In this document: piece after piece, positions 63,040 through 64,000 of the stretch
Layout: each line of letters begins with the position of its first letter
Numbering within the stretch: position 1 is the first letter of the stretch
DNA from: UTCFX2 sp002050125
Lineage (GTDB): Bacteria; Chloroflexota; Anaerolineae; Anaerolineales; UBA4823
Assembly (NCBI GenBank): GCA_027494035.1
Contig: JAOSJQ010000001.1
Coordinates: 1,984,001 to 2,048,000 of the forward strand
Reading direction: 5' to 3'
Length of the DNA stretch: 64,000 bases
Translations under genes and position numbers: made by a program
Notes under the pieces: generated by a model
The model's input: the letters and a program-made list of their open reading frames with translations, nothing else
The model's database searches: none
Told to the model about the DNA's origin: nothing

Positions 63040-64000
63040 TTATTGCACAAACTCCATGCTTGGGATGGGCTTGCTTTGCTGGAGTTGTTCCAAAATCCCG
63101 ATCAGGTCGGGGATCCAATCCGGCTGCCGGGCGATCTGGAGCCAAATCGCGGTTTTTCCTGCCCTGGCAAGCGGGGCGAGAGACGGCAGCCCTTCCGGCA
63201 CGCTTCCAGAGAGGAAGCGCAAAACGATTTGACCGTTCTCTACCGAGATCGAAGACAACCCGGCGCGTTCGGCAAGCTGTTTGATTTTAAATTGTAAGAA
63301 GAGATTTTGGACCGCTTCCGGCACGGGTCCGAAACGGTCGGCAAGTTCTTCACGCATCGCTTCCAGCTCGGTGCGCGTGCGCAAGTTTGCCATGCGGCGG
63401 TAAAGACCCAGGCGCACTTTCTTATCCGCAACGTAATCGGCGGGGATAGCGGTCGGGAGGGGCAGCTCGACGTTGACCGGGGTTAATTGCAGTTGCAGTT
63501 GTTGGAGGGCTGGCGCCGGGGCTTCTTTGAGCCCGTGTTCTTTGCGCAACTGCTGCACTGCCTGAGACAGCAGGCTGGTGTACAGATGAAAACCGACTGC
63601 CGCGATGTGTCCGTGCTGGCGGCTGCCCAAAATATCGCCGGTTCCGCGGATTTCCAGATCGCGCATGGCAATCGAGTAGCCGGCGCCGAGTTGGGTGTTC
63701 TCGGCGATTGTCTCCAGGCGCTGGCGCCCTTCATGGGATGGCGATTTGCGGTTGTGGCGGAAGAAATAGGCGTAGGCGCGCTGCGCTCCCCGTCCTACCC
63801 GGCCGCGCAGCTGATAGAGCTGCGCCAGCCCAAAGGTATCCGCCCGATCGACGATAAGGGTGTTGGCGTTGGGAATGTCCAATCCGGATTCGATGATGGA
63901 TGTAGAGAGCAGCACATCGATTTCAGCCCGGGTGAACGCTTCCATGCGATCCGCCAGTTCGGTTTCATTCAACTGTCCATGGGCAATGGCGATGCGCGCT
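63040..64000 (-). CDS. mfd: Transcription-repair coupling factor, C-terminal part
   Basis: The gene runs off the right edge; about 320 codons of the C-terminus are visible. It includes the end of the helicase (IIESGLDIPNANTLIV, QLRGRVGRGAQRAYAY, RDLEIRGTGDILGSRQHGHIAAVGF) and the C-terminal TRCF domain (DKKVRLGLYRRMANL). Mfd removes stalled RNA polymerase and recruits nucleotide-excision repair. RecG-like helicases share motifs but lack the TRCF domain. Transcription probably continues into the sugar operon 3 bases beyond the stop. Confidence 0.93.
   Translation of the reverse strand, partial: ARIAIAHGQLNETELADRMEAFTRAEIDVLLSTSIIESGLDIPNANTLIVDRADTFGLAQLYQLRGRVGRGAQRAYAYFFRHNRKSPSHEGRQRLETIAENTQLGAGYSIAMRDLEIRGTGDILGSRQHGHIAAVGFHLYTSLLSQAVQQLRKEHGLKEAPAPALQQLQLQLTPVNVELPLPTAIPADYVADKKVRLGLYRRMANLRTRTELEAMREELADRFGPVPEAVQNLFLQFKIKQLAERAGLSSISVENGQIVLRFLSGSVPEGLPSLAPLARAGKTAIWLQIARQPDWIPDLIGILEQLQQSKPIPSMEFVQ

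Overview
The window looks like a chromosomal contig of a free-living bacterium, most plausibly Chloroflexota (Anaerolineae-like). This is inferred from gene content: YvcK with an N-terminal membrane anchor, a PhaR/phasin pair, universal-stress/ParB-like fusion, many lipoproteins with Pro/Thr-rich linkers, kinases with propellers, and no LPS core genes. No rRNA, tRNA, CRISPR array, insertion sequence or prophage was found. Coding density is high and no gene-free stretch exceeds 300 bases. Promoters of the TTGACA-N16/17-TATAAT type are readable in several places.

Layout. 1-4.1 kb: an AAA+ ATPase running off the left edge, a family 2 glycosyltransferase, recJ. 4.1-8.8 kb: central glycolysis (yvcK, gap, pgk, tpiA). 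8.8-17.3 kb: a collinear envelope or polysaccharide block (M50-like protease, NusG/RfaH-like antiterminator, flippase-like protein, low-molecular-weight tyrosine phosphatase, GT-C transferase, glycosidase-like lipoprotein) and a convergent S41 protease. 17.3-24.8 kb: PHA-type regulator and phasin, then a lipid module (two SCP2 proteins flanking an SDR epimerase and a PlsC-like acyltransferase, two patatins, a metallophosphoesterase). 24.8-33.4 kb: USP fusion protein, an unrecognised membrane-anchored protein, bacterioferritin, nicotinate phosphoribosyltransferase, a small membrane protein, a DnaQ-DinG helicase. 33.5-38.5 kb: a TetR-controlled MacAB-like exporter. 38.7-42.3 kb: MoxR/DUF58/DUF4129. 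42.4-47.8 kb: a NitT/TauT-type ABC importer translationally coupled to an A-T-TE NRPS-like enzyme. 47.9-54.7 kb: Ser/Thr kinase, upp, ruvB, DUF2905, queA, pyrimidine phosphorylase. 54.7-64 kb: a tight leftward operon mfd, phosphoglycosyltransferase, E1-alpha, E1-beta, lipoyl-PglD fusion, DegT aminotransferase, fmt, lysA, panE.

The most interesting element is at 58.1-63.0 kb. A sugar N-acyltransferase (PglD/NeuD-like) is fused behind a lipoyl domain and an E3-binding domain, exactly where a 2-oxo acid dehydrogenase E2 would carry its catalytic domain. It lies directly downstream of both E1 subunits and between a PglC-like and a PglE-like gene. This suggests that a 2-oxo acid is decarboxylated and its acyl group passed through lipoamide straight onto an amino sugar, without acyl-CoA.

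A caution for every reader of this annotation: about fifteen genes, most of them housekeeping, are interrupted by single-base indels in short homopolymers. After correcting one base each (two in gap and lysA), every complete gene has a length divisible by three and usually the length expected for its family (for example upp gives 208 codons). These are best read as sequencing or assembly errors, not pseudogenes. Coordinates below span the whole repaired gene.
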